Shown piece after piece: positions 44,401 through 57,179 of a stretch of 64,000 nt of DNA. Under the pieces are notes generated by a model. The model made no database searches, had not been told where the DNA came from, and saw nothing but the letters and a program-made list of their open reading frames with translations. This stretch comes from Liolophura sinensis (Eukaryota; Mollusca; Polyplacophora; Chitonida; Chitonidae), in contig NC_088295.1 in NCBI RefSeq assembly GCF_032854445.1, positions 50,889,385 to 50,953,384 of the forward strand. The letters run 5' to 3'. How positions within the stretch are numbered: the stretch's first letter is position 1; every line of letters starts with the position of its first letter. A program made the translations under genes and the position numbers.

Positions 44401-46479
44401 ATTATACTGACAACGAGTCTTGTCTCCTTGCTTCAACTTCTCAGTGCTGAGCGCCAAGCGAGGCAGAAACAGGTACCACTATTTAAGTCTTTATTATGAA
44501 CCGACCCGTTTTTGATCCCGGAAAGATAGAGAATTCATTTGTAAACAATGGATCTGTACAGCCTAAGTAAAATAACTGGTAACAATTTTAGCCCGAACCA
44601 AGTGGTTATCCCTCTAAATCCCTCTTGGATAAATCTCAGTATTCAAAACATCCCACTAGTGAAGTCACGTGATGGAGTCCAGCCTGCTGTGCATTGTGAG
44701 TTGTTTGGTTGGCACTTTCTCACTTTACACCTGCCTCACCCCAAATCCATAAACTTTATATTTTCTTACAGGTGAAATAATGATAGTTGATAATATGACA
44801 ATGTAACTGAAACCAAACCAGTGTATCGTCGATTGTTAAAGATTGAGGGTTTTTCATTTTTATTTGCTCGCACACTTTAACACGTTACTTAGCAGCTCGT
44901 TTCAAACGCTGCATTCGGTCTCAAGCCTTTGACTACTCTATAATTAACCTCTTCTCGAATCCATAATCTTTGAAACATTCAAACTTAGAGACTTGTATGT
45001 CTGCACATTGACAGATATATATCATTGTCTCCTTCATGGTTCCTTACTTATACGACGTTTCTGCATATAACGGTTGTTATCAGAGCGCGGTGAAAATTCG
45101 TGTATTCCTGGTAATTGAAGAAGACATAAAACACCGAATGGGAAATTAAAATTTTATGTCGTGAAATCTTTCTAAAGTGCCTCTTTTGGCCGTGATGCCA
45201 GCATGACTTCTTATAAGCATACATTTATTTGTTAAAATGTGTTATAGATTAAGCTACACGTAAGCCTTGAACACCGCAATTTACCGTAACATAAATGTTG
45301 TGCTTGCAGGGCCGGTGTTCTGGTAGCCGCTTTGGGATTATGACATAATCTCTGTTAGAAGGCAAATGAGTAACATACATTTGTCGCAAAATAAATAAAT
45401 AAATAAATAAATGAATAAAAAGGCCTCGAATTGGCAGGAGTTCTGCGTGGCCGTAGATTGATACTTTTTGAACATACATTGAAAGAATAAGTTGTGAAGT
45501 GCAGCGAATTGACTATCTGTATAGCGAAGAATGAAAAGACCCGGTATACCAAAGAGGTGTACTTCAGAACCTTCCTTTAGAAACAAATAAATTCAAATTC
45601 TATAATGGTTGTACACAGTAACAGAAGTAAACGCTGAATACTGGAAAACAAACTCAGTGAGGAAATTAAAATGCACACGTATTTATTTTCTGTAGGAGTT
45701 TCAAATATCTGTTGATTTAAAAATTTATTGCCTTTTTTGAGCCAATGGTAATGGATTAGATGTGACTGAGTCCATTTAATCAAACCCGTGTCCATTCAAT
45801 CGATAGTCAGGGTAAAGCAGGTCGCGTTATGAATTCCAGACGTCCGTGCGGCTGATGCTAATGTTTAGACAAAATTATTAATTGAATCAACTTTCCAAGC
45901 AGGCCCTATGCTAGAGGGGTAACAAAGTACAATGCAACTCTCTCTGGCTGTCTGTTTCAAAACAATTACGCTTTAATAAGGATTGGCCATGTGTGAAACA
46001 GAAGGAAACATCTTGCGCAACGGCCATCAGAAATGGTAAATACGATATTCAACTGCTTATGCGTGTAAATGATACCGATGCTGAATTGCACACCCATATT
46101 TGTGTGTTGCAAACACATACAGTTTTGTGTATTTTAAAGATATCATGGAGTTAAATACATAAAGTGTTTGCTCGCAGTAAGGTGTAACCCGGTGACGTGT
46201 ATTCTCACAACGATACGACCCTATTCTTGGTGGAGAGGACGCGTTTAGTTAAATTTCACGCTAGTTAATGACGTACTTGTGTCCGTTACCTTTAATTGTC
46301 TGTTATCATGCTAAATGAATACAGGCGGCCTCCTGGCTTGAGTGTACACGAAACTAAATATGCACGAAATATATATTTCTGACCTTTAACTCGTTAGGCA
46401 GTCTCGTTTTAAGGTTAATTTCTCTTTAGGTACCTGGCAAACATCATGACAAAACAGTAGCCTAGCTAGGGAGAGCTGG
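44401..46479. other. No gene recognised
   Basis: An ATG with good context at 44548 opens 75 codons, ending next to a donor-like ACAG/GTGAAA. No domain is visible and I do not call it. AAAT repeats at 45391-45420 look like a remnant SINE tail or a simple repeat. Confidence 0.35.
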
Positions 46480-46545
46480 ATTCGAGCCAGCGACCTCATT
46501 GGTCAGGTTTCGATCGGCTTTACGCTGACGAACCAGGGGCCTTGT
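46480..46545 (-). mobile_element. tRNA-like SINE head
   Basis: The reverse complement reads GGCCCCTGGTTCGTCAGCGT with a B-box-like GGCTCGAATCCAGC about 45 nt further on. No recognisable body follows. It fits a SINE head and not a functional tRNA, because no acceptor-stem pairing is apparent. Confidence 0.45.
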
Positions 46546-46795
46546 TACGTCATATAATTGCGAAGCTCTACCTTAGGCAGTGGTCTCAATTGGACTGGAC
46601 ATGTATTTATAATAACGTTGTCTTTGGGATGGCATCTTGTTAAAGCTGGATTCTGTCACACACAGAAACAACCGAAACAACCCTTGTGAGACCGGTAAAG
46701 CCACTGGCTCATGTGAGACCTAACTCTCGTCTTCTAACTGAACAAGAGAGCCCTTTCCATTAACTCATGGCAGAGCAGTGGACCTGTGTGTGTCG

Positions 46796-47970
46796 AAGCA
46801 TCATGTTCGGTTGATTCCCCGCCATCATGTTCGGGGGAGGTCACAGCATCATGTTCCGTGGCTATCGCGCCATCATGTTCGGTGGCGCTCACAACATCAT
46901 GTTCGGTGGCGCTCACAACATCATGTTCGGTGGAGCTCACAGCATCATGTTCCGTGACTGTCGCGCCATCATGTTCGGTGGCGCTCACAACATCATGTTC
47001 GGTGGCGCTCACAACTTCATGTTCGGTGGCGCTCACAACATCATGTTCCGTCGCTGTCGCGCCATCATGTTCAGTGGTGCTCACGGCATCATGCTCAGTG
47101 GCTGTCGCGCCATCATGTTCGGTGGCGCTCACAACATCATGTTCGGTCGTTGTCGCGCCATCATGTTCGGTGGCGCTCACAACATCATGTTGCGTGGCTG
47201 TCACGACATCATGTTCGGTGGCGCTCACAACATCACGTTGTGTGGCTGTCGCGCCATTATGTTCGGTGGCGCTCACATCACGTTGTGTGCCTGTCGCGCC
47301 AACATGTTCGGTGGCGCTCACAGCATCATGTTCCGTGGCTGTCGCGCCATCATGTCCGGTGACGCTCACAACATCATGTTCCGTGGCTGTCGCGCCATCA
47401 TGTTCGGTGGCGCTCACAGCATTACATTTGGTGGCTGTCGCGCCATCATGTTCGGTGGCGCTCACAACATCATGTTCGGTGGCGCTCACAACATCATGTT
47501 GCGTGGCTGTCACGCCATCATGTTCGGTGGCGCTCACAACATCACGTTGTGTGGCTGTCGCGCCATCATGTTCGGTGGCGCTCACAACATCATGTTCGGT
47601 GGCGCTCACAACATCATGTTCGGTGGCGCTCACAACATCATGTTGCGGGGCTGTCACGCCATCATGTTCGGTGGCGCTTACAACATGTTCGGTGGCGCTC
47701 ACAACATCACGTTGTGTGGCTGTCGCGCCATCATGTTCAGTGGCGCTCACAGCATTACGTTCGGTGGCTGTCGCGCCATCATGTTCGGTGGCGCTCACAA
47801 CATCATGTTCGGTGACGCTAACAACATCATGTTCGGTGGCGCTCACAACATCATGTTCGGTGGCGCTCACAACATCACGTTGTATGGCTGTCGCGCCATC
47901 ATGTTCGGTGGCTGTCGCGCCATCATGCTCGGTAGCTCTCACAGCATCATGCTTGGTGGCCGTCGCATCA
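46796..47970. repeat. 24-bp minisatellite, about 49 copies, open in three frames
   Basis: Two main unit types alternate irregularly. One would encode MFGGAHNI and the other MFGGCRAI on the + strand; the - strand reads ATEHDVVS and ATEHDGAT. Because 24 is a multiple of 3 and no unit frame contains a stop, about 400 codons stay open in two + frames and one - frame. The - frame has no ATG before the repeats end. The + ATG frame ends in a degenerate SINE tail (48000-48055), so I judge it non-coding. Confidence 0.93.
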
Positions 47971-47989
47971 TGCTAACTTCGTGGTTTTT

Positions 47990-48055
47990 CTCACTTAACG
48001 TCGCCGTTTCTGCTTTAATCACTTATATATTCTTACGTATACGGCGTTAAATCCC
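47990..48055 (+). mobile_element. Degenerate SINE tail next to the 24-bp array
   Basis: AACGTCGCCGT, TCACTTATATATTCTTACGT and ATACGGCGTTAAATCCC align with the A/C family end (CGCCGTCGTATAAGTGAAAT, ATTCTTGAGTACGGCGTTAA). Confidence 0.5.
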
Positions 48056-50130
48056 AGTTCGCAAAGGTAAATGCGAATTACTAAATTAATATTCGTGGAA
48101 GGTTCATATTTATTTGCCAATGGTTCTGATTGTATAGTTGTTGAGTACTCGATCTGCGTATGCGCTATGTGTGGTGTGCCATCATAGATAAACTAGTGCA
48201 CAAATGTGTGTTCTGGATCTCAGCAGCCTCAGACATGTAAGTGTGTTCAAATCCACAACGTGCATGGTGGCATTTAAACTTGTCATCGAATGTTGTGACT
48301 GACGGTACCTGTGAATACGACGGTTTCCTCCATATCTCTACAAATTGTGTACAAATTCGATATTCTGGCATAAACTTGTAGGAGTTCTTATGAATTTACA
48401 ATGATCATTATCAGCGAAATTACATCATCAATACAGTTTCTAATTCAAGGGCACTAGGCCGAAAATAGCACATTATGCAATCAAGGAAAATTTATAGCAT
48501 TTGCCTGTTTAGCATTTTAGCTTTCACGTAACGCTTTTGCATAGCATGACTGTGTGTACTCATTTTCCTGCGTCCCTTTTTATTCTGGCTGATTAACACT
48601 ATGACGTTGTTTACAGTTTTTTTGGTGCATTTCTTGGATTAAGATCGCGTATTTCGAAAGTGAAGGCCTTTTACCTAGGCGTTTTTAATTATAAAGCCCT
48701 ATTTACACCATTCCCCAGTTTGCTGTTTAGAAGTATCAAGAGACTTAAGTTTGTAAGGAGTTGGAGACATTCTGTTCGAAACATCACAATTCAGATGTCA
48801 GCGCAGTGAGCCTGTTTTTATGGGATCAAACAGTAATGCCTAACAATTTTCCATCACCATGAATTGGTTTTCTGGAGCAAAATTAACAAATATTCTGTGA
48901 TTTATGTGTAGTTATTTGCGATGAAAAAGACTCTTTAACATTTAGAATCTAAACCAATCAAAACCCAAAACGAGAGCAGCTATTGAGGTCCTTAGTGACC
49001 AAGAAAGGACTTGTCTCATCTACGGTGTACTCGAATGGTGTAATGGAATTGATGTGGTGTTCACTTCTTTCGTCCTCCTCGTATAACGTAGTGCGCTGTA
49101 TGTCAGTTATCAGTACGTTTACCCTCACATATGATTTTTATATTCAGGCCGAGATCCGCTTTGATCACGTGAGCTTGGCTGGTCAAAAATGGCAGGGATG
49201 TTAGGGACATATTCATATTAGAAGGTAAGTGTTTGTTTGTTTTCACACGTTCAGAGTCTTCGGATCATAAAGGTTAGTGCAAAACGAAACTACTTAAAAA
49301 TGTTTATTTCAGTACCTTCATGTTCATAATATGCATGGAAGGAAACACTGGCTGAACTGGTTCATCGGCGCAGTTTGGTCGTCCATATATCATCTCCTAA
49401 CAGTTTAGATGAGTTGACTTTTCCTGACATGTAGCAGCTAGTTTTCACTTAGATTAGGAATATTTCCTGTAAAAAGTGGTAATTGTCTCATGTACCAACA
49501 AGTAATTATTTTAATTAAGCAAAAAACTGAAATATTGTAAAAAGAATTGAAGAAAGAAAAGCCAAAAAATCCCCGGGCGGGATTATTTGATCACCGATTC
49601 TTGTTGCTGTGCTGGATAAGGAGAAAGGATTGCATGGTTTCGGAATTACATATTTAAGATTGAATACGTTGATTTAAGTAATTAGAGCCTACTTTTTAAA
49701 TTATATTAGAAAGTAAAGGAGAAACATACGATTGGGATTTTTTGCACATTTTATTTTGCTGGCGGAAAGCCTTTTTTCAAATTTTTTGCCTGAGAAACTG
49801 TTACCAAGGAAATGCTGCCGAGGAAAATGCACGTAAATGTCGTCAGTCCAAAACTCTGCTCACCTTTTTTTTTCAAAAGATGATTATAATAGTTACCAAA
49901 AACCAGGAACTCTCTGGAAGCCACGCATGGATCTTAGATCAACCATGACATCTGTTAACGTTTTACACAGTGTACAGACTTGTCACTGGTAATGCATTCC
50001 GTCTGTTTTTATCAGAACATCTGATCTGCATGACGCAGTCTGTTTTCATCCGAACACACTTGGAACTGTATATTATTTAAAGTTATTCCTTCCAAATCAA
50101 AAATGCTCGGCCTTAGTTACATGTACATTA
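48056..50130. other. No gene recognised
   Basis: Mostly AT-rich unique DNA. A pyrimidine-rich stretch before CAG at about 49148 and GAAG/GTAAGT near 49225 could bound an exon, but it would contain a stop codon in every frame. Only a last-exon reading AEIRFDHVSLAGQKWQGC survives, so it is not called. Confidence 0.35.
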
Positions 50131-50245
50131 AATTTATTTATTTATTTCTGTATTTGATCGCTGTTTTATGCCGTACTCGAGAATATTTCACTTGTACGAC
50201 GTCTGCAAGCATTATGATGATAGGAAAACGGGCAGAGCGAGGGGG
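50131..50245 (-). mobile_element. SINE family A, 3' part
   Basis: TTTATTTATTTCTGTATTTG, CGCTGTTTTATGCCGTACTC, GAGAATATTTCACTTGTACG and ACGTCTGCAAGCATTATGAT are the inverted family A end. The rest is absent. Confidence 0.75.
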
Positions 50246-50724
50246 ACAACAATTAACGATTAAAGGCGTACAGCAAGGAGAGTTAAAAACCAGATTAGTG
50301 ACGACAGTGTGATAGCTAGCAAATGGTCACACCTAACCGGTGAAATAAGGCCTCTAGTCAGTTGACCTCGGTTAGGGTTTTGTTCTAACTGTTCATGTTA
50401 ATGTAACAGCAGCAAATTACCCGCCCGTTGGTGTTTGATAACCTCACATGTCAACACATAGCAGCATCATGACGAATATATCTGCCGTTAACCCACCTGA
50501 AAAAAACACAAACAAACAGGATTTGTTTCATTGTTGTGTTTGTGGGAGAATATAGACGTTATAGACATGTAGATTGCATACTATCTTACAAAAGATCGAG
50601 GTCTTTGGAGAAAACTTTATATAAACTTTAAAGCCTAGTTGTAGGTGAATATTCATAGTCACGTGACAAAGGTGTCATGTAGACAAAAATAAGATGATAG
50701 TGTCCGAGAAATGGGGATTAAATG

Positions 50725-50845
50725 GGAGTAGGCTTCCTGCGCGTTCTGCCTGATTTCCTACTATTATAGTCCTGGTCGACGTCGTATAAGTGAGATATTC
50801 TTGAGTACGGCGTAAAACACCACTGAAATAAATAAGTACATAAAT
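50725..50845 (+). mobile_element. SINE family A, 3' part
   Basis: TAGGCTTCCTGCGCGTTCTG, GACGTCGTATAAGTGAGATA, TTCTTGAGTACGGCGTAAAA and CACCACTGAAATAAATAAG are present; the head is missing. Confidence 0.8.
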
Positions 50846-51027
50846 GGTCTTGTATTCCTTGGTTGAACCATCTTGAAATATACATACGCACGTCACTCAC
50901 CACTCAGAGTGCAGCCGTTATCTGCCTTTTTATAGAACTAACTTATCATTTAATAGTCCCTATTAATGCTCTCCGGTATTGGTAGTATTGCTAGTGGTAC
51001 TTTACAAGTTTCTATCCACGTTGTAGT

Positions 51028-51051
51028 TTATATATATATATATATATATAT
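51028..51051. repeat. (TA)n microsatellite
   Basis: About 12 TA repeats. Confidence 0.95.
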
Positions 51052-51410
51052 CTTGCTGTAAGTCATTATCATTGTCTTTTCTTTCCGCACCCAATCACTA
51101 GCTAATTTTCCCCGCTGTTTTCTAAGAAATAAGTTAATATTATATCCGCAGGGATAAAACAAGCCCCTCGGTCTTGTTCCCGTCATCTCATGTAATGATG
51201 TAAAACTTCAAAATTTGTACGGTGAAACAAATGATAAAAAAACCCAAGTAAATGTTTGCGGTCATCAGATGATACACATAGACAGACTTTAGATGATAGT
51301 GTCATAGAAATGGGCATTAAATGATAACGTTAAGAAACTGATATTAAAAACAGTGTCATGTGGACGGAAATTAAATAAAAGTGGGGATAGAAACATCAAA
51401 TGATTAAGTT

Positions 51411-51459
51411 AAGTGAAATATTCTTGAGTACGGCGTAAAACACCAATCAAAAAAAAAAA
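51411..51459 (+). mobile_element. 49-bp SINE family A end with target-site duplication
   Basis: Only the last part of the element is present (AAGTGAAATATTCTTGAGTA, CGGCGTAAAACACCAATC and an A run). TCAAATGATTAAGTT (51396-51410) and TCAAGTGATAAAGTT (51460-51474) flank it, 13 of 15 bases alike. It is therefore an extremely 5'-truncated insertion and not random similarity. Confidence 0.8.
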
Positions 51460-51579
51460 TCAAGTGATAAAGTTATGTAGGCGAAATCAGAGGGTAGTGT
51501 CATTTAAACGAGGTCAGGTAAGTATTATGCCGGCTCTTGTTGATGATAATGCGGACGAAAGTCAGATAATACTATTACG

Positions 51580-53470
51580 TTGACATATATATGATAATGT
51601 CATGTAGACGCACATTGTATGACAGCGTGTTGTTGACGAATATTAGATGACATTGTCATGTAAATGGTCATTAGATGAGTGTGAAATGTAAATGGGCATT
51701 CGATGACAGTGTCATGTAGACGGACATTCGATGACAGTGTCATGTAGACGGACATTCGATGACAGTGTTATGTAGAGGGACATTCGATGACAGTGTCATG
51801 TAGACGGACATTCGATGACAGTGTCATGTAGACGGACATTCGATGACAGTGTTATGTAGAGGGACATTCGATGACAGTGTCATGTAGACGGACATTCGAT
51901 GACAGTGTCATGTAGACGGACATTCGATGACAGTGTTATGTAGAGGGACATTCTATGACAGTGTCATGTAGAGGGACATTCGTTGGCGGTGTTATGCAGA
52001 TGGATAATGGATGACATTTTCATGTTGAAGGATATCAGCAAACAGTATCTCTCATGTATCTGGGCATTGGTGACAGTGATATTTAGTCGAACATTAGAAA
52101 AAGAATGTCCTGCACACTGGCAGTAGATGTGCAGTTTCTTGCACACGTACATTAGATGGCAGTTTCCTGCACACGTACATTAGATGACAGTGTCGCGTAA
52201 TCCGACATCAAATGTAAACGGATATTATGTGGCAGGTCGTGGTAGATTGTCATTAGGTGGTTGGGTTAAGTGATGGGCCTCAGATGATAGTGTGGTGTAG
52301 ATAGAAATTATATAATAGTGGCGCATTTTAGCAATGCAGTCGCCGTGAGTTCAAGTCCAACTCATGTTGGTTTCCCCTGCGGCAATACGTGGGAATCAAC
52401 GACATGCGGATGGTCATGAATTTCTTTGGGCTCTGCCTGGTTTCCACACCGTCGGTTAAGTGATATATTCTTGAGTACGGCGTAAAACACCTTTCCAGTA
52501 TATAAATAAATATATAATAGTAGACTGCATATCAAAAGTAGATACTAGTGTCATTTCGACTAAATAGTGTTATGTTCCCGTATATATGGGTGGCAGTGTC
52601 ATGTAATATACGTGTAATGAAGACGTACAGCATAGAGAGAAAAACCAGAGCAACGTGATAGTTGGCAAATGATCACACGCTACCGGTGAATTACGGCCTC
52701 TTGTCATAGGTTTTATTCTAATTGTTCATGTAAATGCATAAATAGTAGCAAATTACACACCTTCCACCACCTTGACTTAAGCAGAATTAGGTTAAAAAAA
52801 TGCAGTGATATTAATTGCAATTGATTACATATCACTTGTCTAGAATTACTCAAAATGCTGTGTTGTCACATTTAACTGTCATGTAGACGCTTATGAACTG
52901 ACTGGGTCATGTAGATGGGTAATAGATGACATTATCGTGTAGAAGTACATCAGAAAGCAGTGTTTCTTGTAGCCAGACTTTGATGACAGTTATCTGCACA
53001 CGAACACTGGACGACAGTGCCATGTAGCTGGACGTTAGGTGACAGTGTCATGTAGCTGGACATTAGATGACAGTGCCGTGTAGCCGGGCATTAGATGGGA
53101 GTGTCGTGTTGCCGAACATTAGAAGACAGTGTTGTGAAGCGGAACATTAGATTGACTGTGTTCTGTGGACGGACATCAGATGAAAATGTCACATCAGAAG
53201 ACCATGTCATGTAGACGAGCATGAGATGGCATTGTCTTGTAGCCGGGCATTAAAACACAGTGTTGTGTAGAGGAACATTAGATGACTATGTCGTGTTGCC
53301 GGACATTAGATGATAGTGTCGTGTAGCCGGACATTAGATTGATGGTGTTCTGTGGACGGACATCAGATGAATATGTCACGGACAAATCAGAAGACAGTGT
53401 CATGTAGCTGGACATTAGATGACAGGGTCATGTATCCGGACATTAGATGACAGCGTCATTTATGTAACCG
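51580..53470. repeat. 28-bp minisatellite, left degenerate flank
   Basis: Units of the type GGACATTCGATGACAGTG and TCATGTAGAC. Between 51700 and 51990 they are nearly identical and form an 84-bp triplet marked by GTTATGTAGAG at 51767, 51851 and 51935. Elsewhere the units are strongly diverged and mixed with unique DNA. A SINE interrupts at 52.3 kb. Confidence 0.88.
52320..52512 (+). mobile_element. SINE family A inserted in the 28-bp repeat region
   Basis: CAATGCAGTCGCCGTGAGTT, CAAGTCCAACTCATGTTGG, ACATGCGGATGGTCATGAAT, GATATATTCTTGAGTACGGC and GTAAAACACC are present. TATAATAGT at 52311-52319 and 52513-52521 may be the target-site duplication. Confidence 0.85.
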
Positions 53471-53477
53471 GATATTT

Positions 53478-53695
53478 TAATTATTTATTTCTTTTACGCT
53501 GTACTGATGAATATTTCACTTGTACGACTGGAGCCTGTATTATGGTGGAAGGAGAAACTCACGATCATCCGTAGGTTGCTGACAGACCAAAGAGAAAGCC
53601 AGCATAGACTGGACTAGAACTTGCAGCGATCGCATTACTGAGAGGCTTCGAGGTCGTTGTGATGCATTAGCGTGCTAAGCACTAGGCCACAGAAA
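53478..53695 (-). mobile_element. SINE family A, near full length, at the array boundary
   Basis: In + orientation it begins TTAATTATTTATTTCTTTTA, CGCTGTACTGATGAATATTT, passes GATCATCCGTAGGTTGCTGA and CGATCGCATTACTGAGAGGC, and ends GCTAAGCACTAGGCCACAG (inverted tRNA-like head). It separates the degenerate flank from the homogeneous core array. Confidence 0.85.
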
Positions 53696-53699
53696 CATT

Positions 53700-56230
53700 T
53701 GTTGACAGTGTCATGTTGTATGACAGTCGGTGACCGAGCCATGTAGTCTGACATTAGGTGACAGTGCTATGTAGTCTGACATTAGGGGCTGTGCTATGTA
53801 GTCTGACATTAGGTGACAGTATAATGTAGTCTGACATTTGGTGACAGTATAATGTAGTCTGACATTAGGTGACAGTGTAATGTTGTCTGACATTAGGTGA
53901 CTGTGCTATGTAGTCTGACATTAGGTGACAGTGTAATGTTGTCTGACATTAGGTGACAGTATAATGTAGTCTGACATTAGGTGACAGTATAATGTAGTCT
54001 GACATTAGGTGACAGTATAATGTAGTCTGACATTAGGTGACAGTGTAATGTTGTCTGACATTAGGTGGCTGTGTTATGTAGTCTGACATTAGGTGACAGT
54101 ATAATGTAGTCTGACATTAGGTGACAGTGTAATGTTCTCTGACATTAGGTGACTGTGCTATGTAGTCTGACATTAGGTGACAGTGTAATGTTGTCTGACA
54201 TTAGGTGACAGTATAATGTAGTCTGACATTAGGTGGCAGTGTAATGTAGTCTGACATTCGGTGACAGTATAATGTTGTCTGACATTAGGTGACAGTGTAA
54301 TGTTGTCTGACAGGTGACTGTGCTATGTAGTCTGATATTAGGTGACAGTGTAATGTTGTCTGACATTAGGTGACTGTGCTATTTAGTCTGACATTAGGTG
54401 ACAGTATAATGTTGTCTGACATTAGGTGACAGTGTAATGTTGTCTGACATTAGGTGACATTGTAATGTAGTCTGACATTAGGTGACAGTATAATGTAGTC
54501 TGACATTAGGTGACAGTGTAATGTTGTCTGACATTAGGTGGCTGTGCTATGTAGTCTGACATTAGGTGACAGTGTAATGTTGTCTGACATTAGGTGACAG
54601 TATAATGTAGTCTGACATTAGGTGACAGTGTAATGTAGTCTGACACTAGGTCACAGTATAATGTAGTCTGACATTAGGTGACAGTGTAATGTTGTCTGAC
54701 AGGTGACTGTGCTATGTAGTCTGACATCAGGTGACTGTGTTATGTAGTCTGACATTAGGTGACAGTATAATGTAGTCTGACATTAGGTGACATTGTAATG
54801 TAGTCTGACATTAAGTGACAGTGTAATGTTGTCTGACATTAGGTGGCTGTGCTATGTAGTCTGACATTAGGTGACAGTGTAATATAGTCTGATATTAGGT
54901 GACAGTATAATGTAGTCTGACATTAGGTGGGAGTGTAATGTAGTCTGACATTAGGTGACAGTATAATGTAGTCTGACATTAAGTGACAGTGTAATGTTGT
55001 CTGACATTAGGTGGCTGTGCTATGTAGTCTGACATTAGGTGACAGTGTAATGTAGTCTGACATTAGGTGACTGTGCTATGTAGTCTGACATTAGGTGACA
55101 GTATAATGTAGTCTGACATTATGTGACAGTATAATGTAGTCTGACATTAGGTGACAGTATAATGTAGTCTGACATTAGGTGACAGTATAATGTAGTCTGA
55201 CATTCGGTGACAGTGTAATGTTGTCTGACTTTAGGTGGCTGTGCTATGTAGTCTGACATTAGGTGACAGTATAATGTAGTCTGACATTAGGTGACAGTAT
55301 AATGTAGTCTGACATTAGGTGGCAGTGTAATGTAGTCTGACATTAGGTGACAGTGTAATGTAGTCTGACATTAGGTGACAGTGTAATGTTGTCTTACATT
55401 AGGTGGCTGTGCTATGTAGTCTGACATTAGTTGACAGTGTAATATAGTCTGACATTAGGTGACAGTATAACGTAATCTGCCATTAGGTGATAGTGTAATG
55501 TAGTCTGACTTTAGGTGACGGTATAATGTAGTCTGACATTAGGTGACAGTGTAATGTTGTCTGGCATTAGGTGGCTGTGCTATGTAGTCTGACATTATGT
55601 GTAATGTTGTCTGACATTAGGTGGCTGTGCTATGTAGTCTGACATTAGGTGACTGTGCTATGTAGTCTGACATTAGGTGACAGTATAATGTAGTCTGACA
55701 TTATGTGACAGTATAATGTAGTCTGACTTTAGGTGACAGTATAATGTAGTCTGACATTAGGTGACAGTATAATGTAGTCTGACATTCGGTGACAGTGTAA
55801 TGTTGTCTGACTTTAGGTGGCTGTGCTATGTAGTCTGACATTAGGTGACAGTATAATGTAGTCTGACATTAGGTGACAGTATAATGTAGTCTGACATTAG
55901 GTGGCAGTGTAATGTAGTCTGACATTAGGTGACAGTGTAATGTAGTCTGACATTAGGTGACAGTGTAATGTTGTCTTACATTAGGTGGCTGTGCTATGTA
56001 GTCTGACATTAGTTGACAGTGTAATATAGTCTGACATTAGGTGACAGTATAACGTAATCTGCCATTAGGTGATAGTGTAATGTAGTCTGACTTTAGGTGA
56101 CGGTATAATGTAGTCTGACATTAGGTGACAGTGTAATGTTGTCTGACATTAGGTGGCTGTGCTATGTAGTCTGACATTATGTGTAATGTTGTCTGACATT
56201 AGGTGGCTGTGCTATGTAGTCTGACATTAG
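53700..56230. repeat. 28-bp minisatellite core array, about 90 copies
   Basis: The unit is GACATTAGGTGACAGTATAA, TGTAGTCT with a few recurring variants (GTGTAATGTTGTCT, GGCTGTGCTATGTAGTCT). Two adjacent blocks of 582 bp (about 55060-55641 and 55642-56223) are almost identical, including rare variants such as CATTCGG and GACATTATGTGTAATG, showing recent segmental tandem duplication. Confidence 0.95.
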
Positions 56231-57179
56231 AGTGACATTAGATGACAGCGTCATGTAGTGTGAACTTTAGATGACTGTCATATAGGTAGAAATTAGATGA
56301 AAGTGTCATATAGACTGACATTAGGCCATGGAGACATTAGGTGACAGTGCCATGCAGAAGTGCATTATCGTGCACATAGCATATCAGAAAGCGATGTCTG
56401 TCATGTAACCGGACATTTGTGATAATGATATGTAGACAAACATTAGATGACCCGCTTGCACAGAGTGGTCTACAATGTGTTCTAGCCCCAACAACTGAGT
56501 TTACAATTGATTGTAAACAATTTTACGCCGCTTGCAAACAATTATTATTAGGCAATTGTGAATTTTTGAAGTTGCAATGGCGGTCGTAAGCCAAATTTGA
56601 CGTACGTAAATGTGGCCAGTGTAAATGAACAGTGTACCGGTCAATAACTTTTCTTGTCTTCAATTTCAAAAGAGTTCATCATAATGATTCAGCAGCTAAC
56701 AACAACAGCATGTGAAAATATGCTCTTTTTGAGACAATTACATTGCATATCTTTTCAAACTGAGTCGAAAAGTACTAACCAGCACTCTATATATGGCAAG
56801 TATTTCTACTTAGCGTTAATTTTTGAGCGATTGCAAATATTTGCGACTGGCTCGACCCGATTATAATTTGGGATTGTAAGTTACAGGTATCGAAGCTTAC
56901 AATCCCTTCATGCAAGGGGGTGTCGATTATTAGCTTAGGCTATGGTCGTGATCCTACTGATTTACACTCAACTTAGTGTTACAATCCCTTTGTGCAAACG
57001 GCCCCAGTACACTGTCAGTATATGGCAGTGTCATAAAGACTGGCTGGACATTAGATCACATTGTCATATAAACGGACATTAGGTGACAGTGACATACATA
57101 CAGATGTTACATGACGTTGTCATCTAGACGGACATTAGTTACCAGTGGCATAGAAATTAACGAGCAGAGGCTTCAGCGG
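56231..57179. repeat. Degenerate 28-bp units and a unique island
   Basis: To about 56460 and from about 57010, diverged units (GACATTAGATGACAGCGTCA-like) persist. Between 56470 and 57000 lies unique DNA holding a GATTGTAAG/CTTACAATC inverted repeat (56873 and 56895). The 70-codon ATG frame at 56654-56866 shows no features and is not called. Confidence 0.6.

Noticed and set aside
44548-44775. First coding exon with good ATG context and a donor-like end
   Set aside because: No domain, signal peptide or partner exon is visible, and it lies in SINE-rich DNA; too weak to call.
46734-47942. 402-codon - strand frame of TEHD repeats as a gene
   Set aside because: The frame begins at GTG with a TAG a few codons upstream and no in-frame ATG until near its end. 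It is a by-product of the 24-bp array.
46827-48050. 407-codon + strand frame with hydrophobic C-terminus as a membrane repeat protein
   Set aside because: ATG occurs in nearly every unit by construction, and the hydrophobic end is encoded by a degenerate SINE tail.
48983-49230. Internal exon before GAAG/GTAAGT
   Set aside because: All three frames contain a stop between the acceptor-like CAG near 49148 and the donor.
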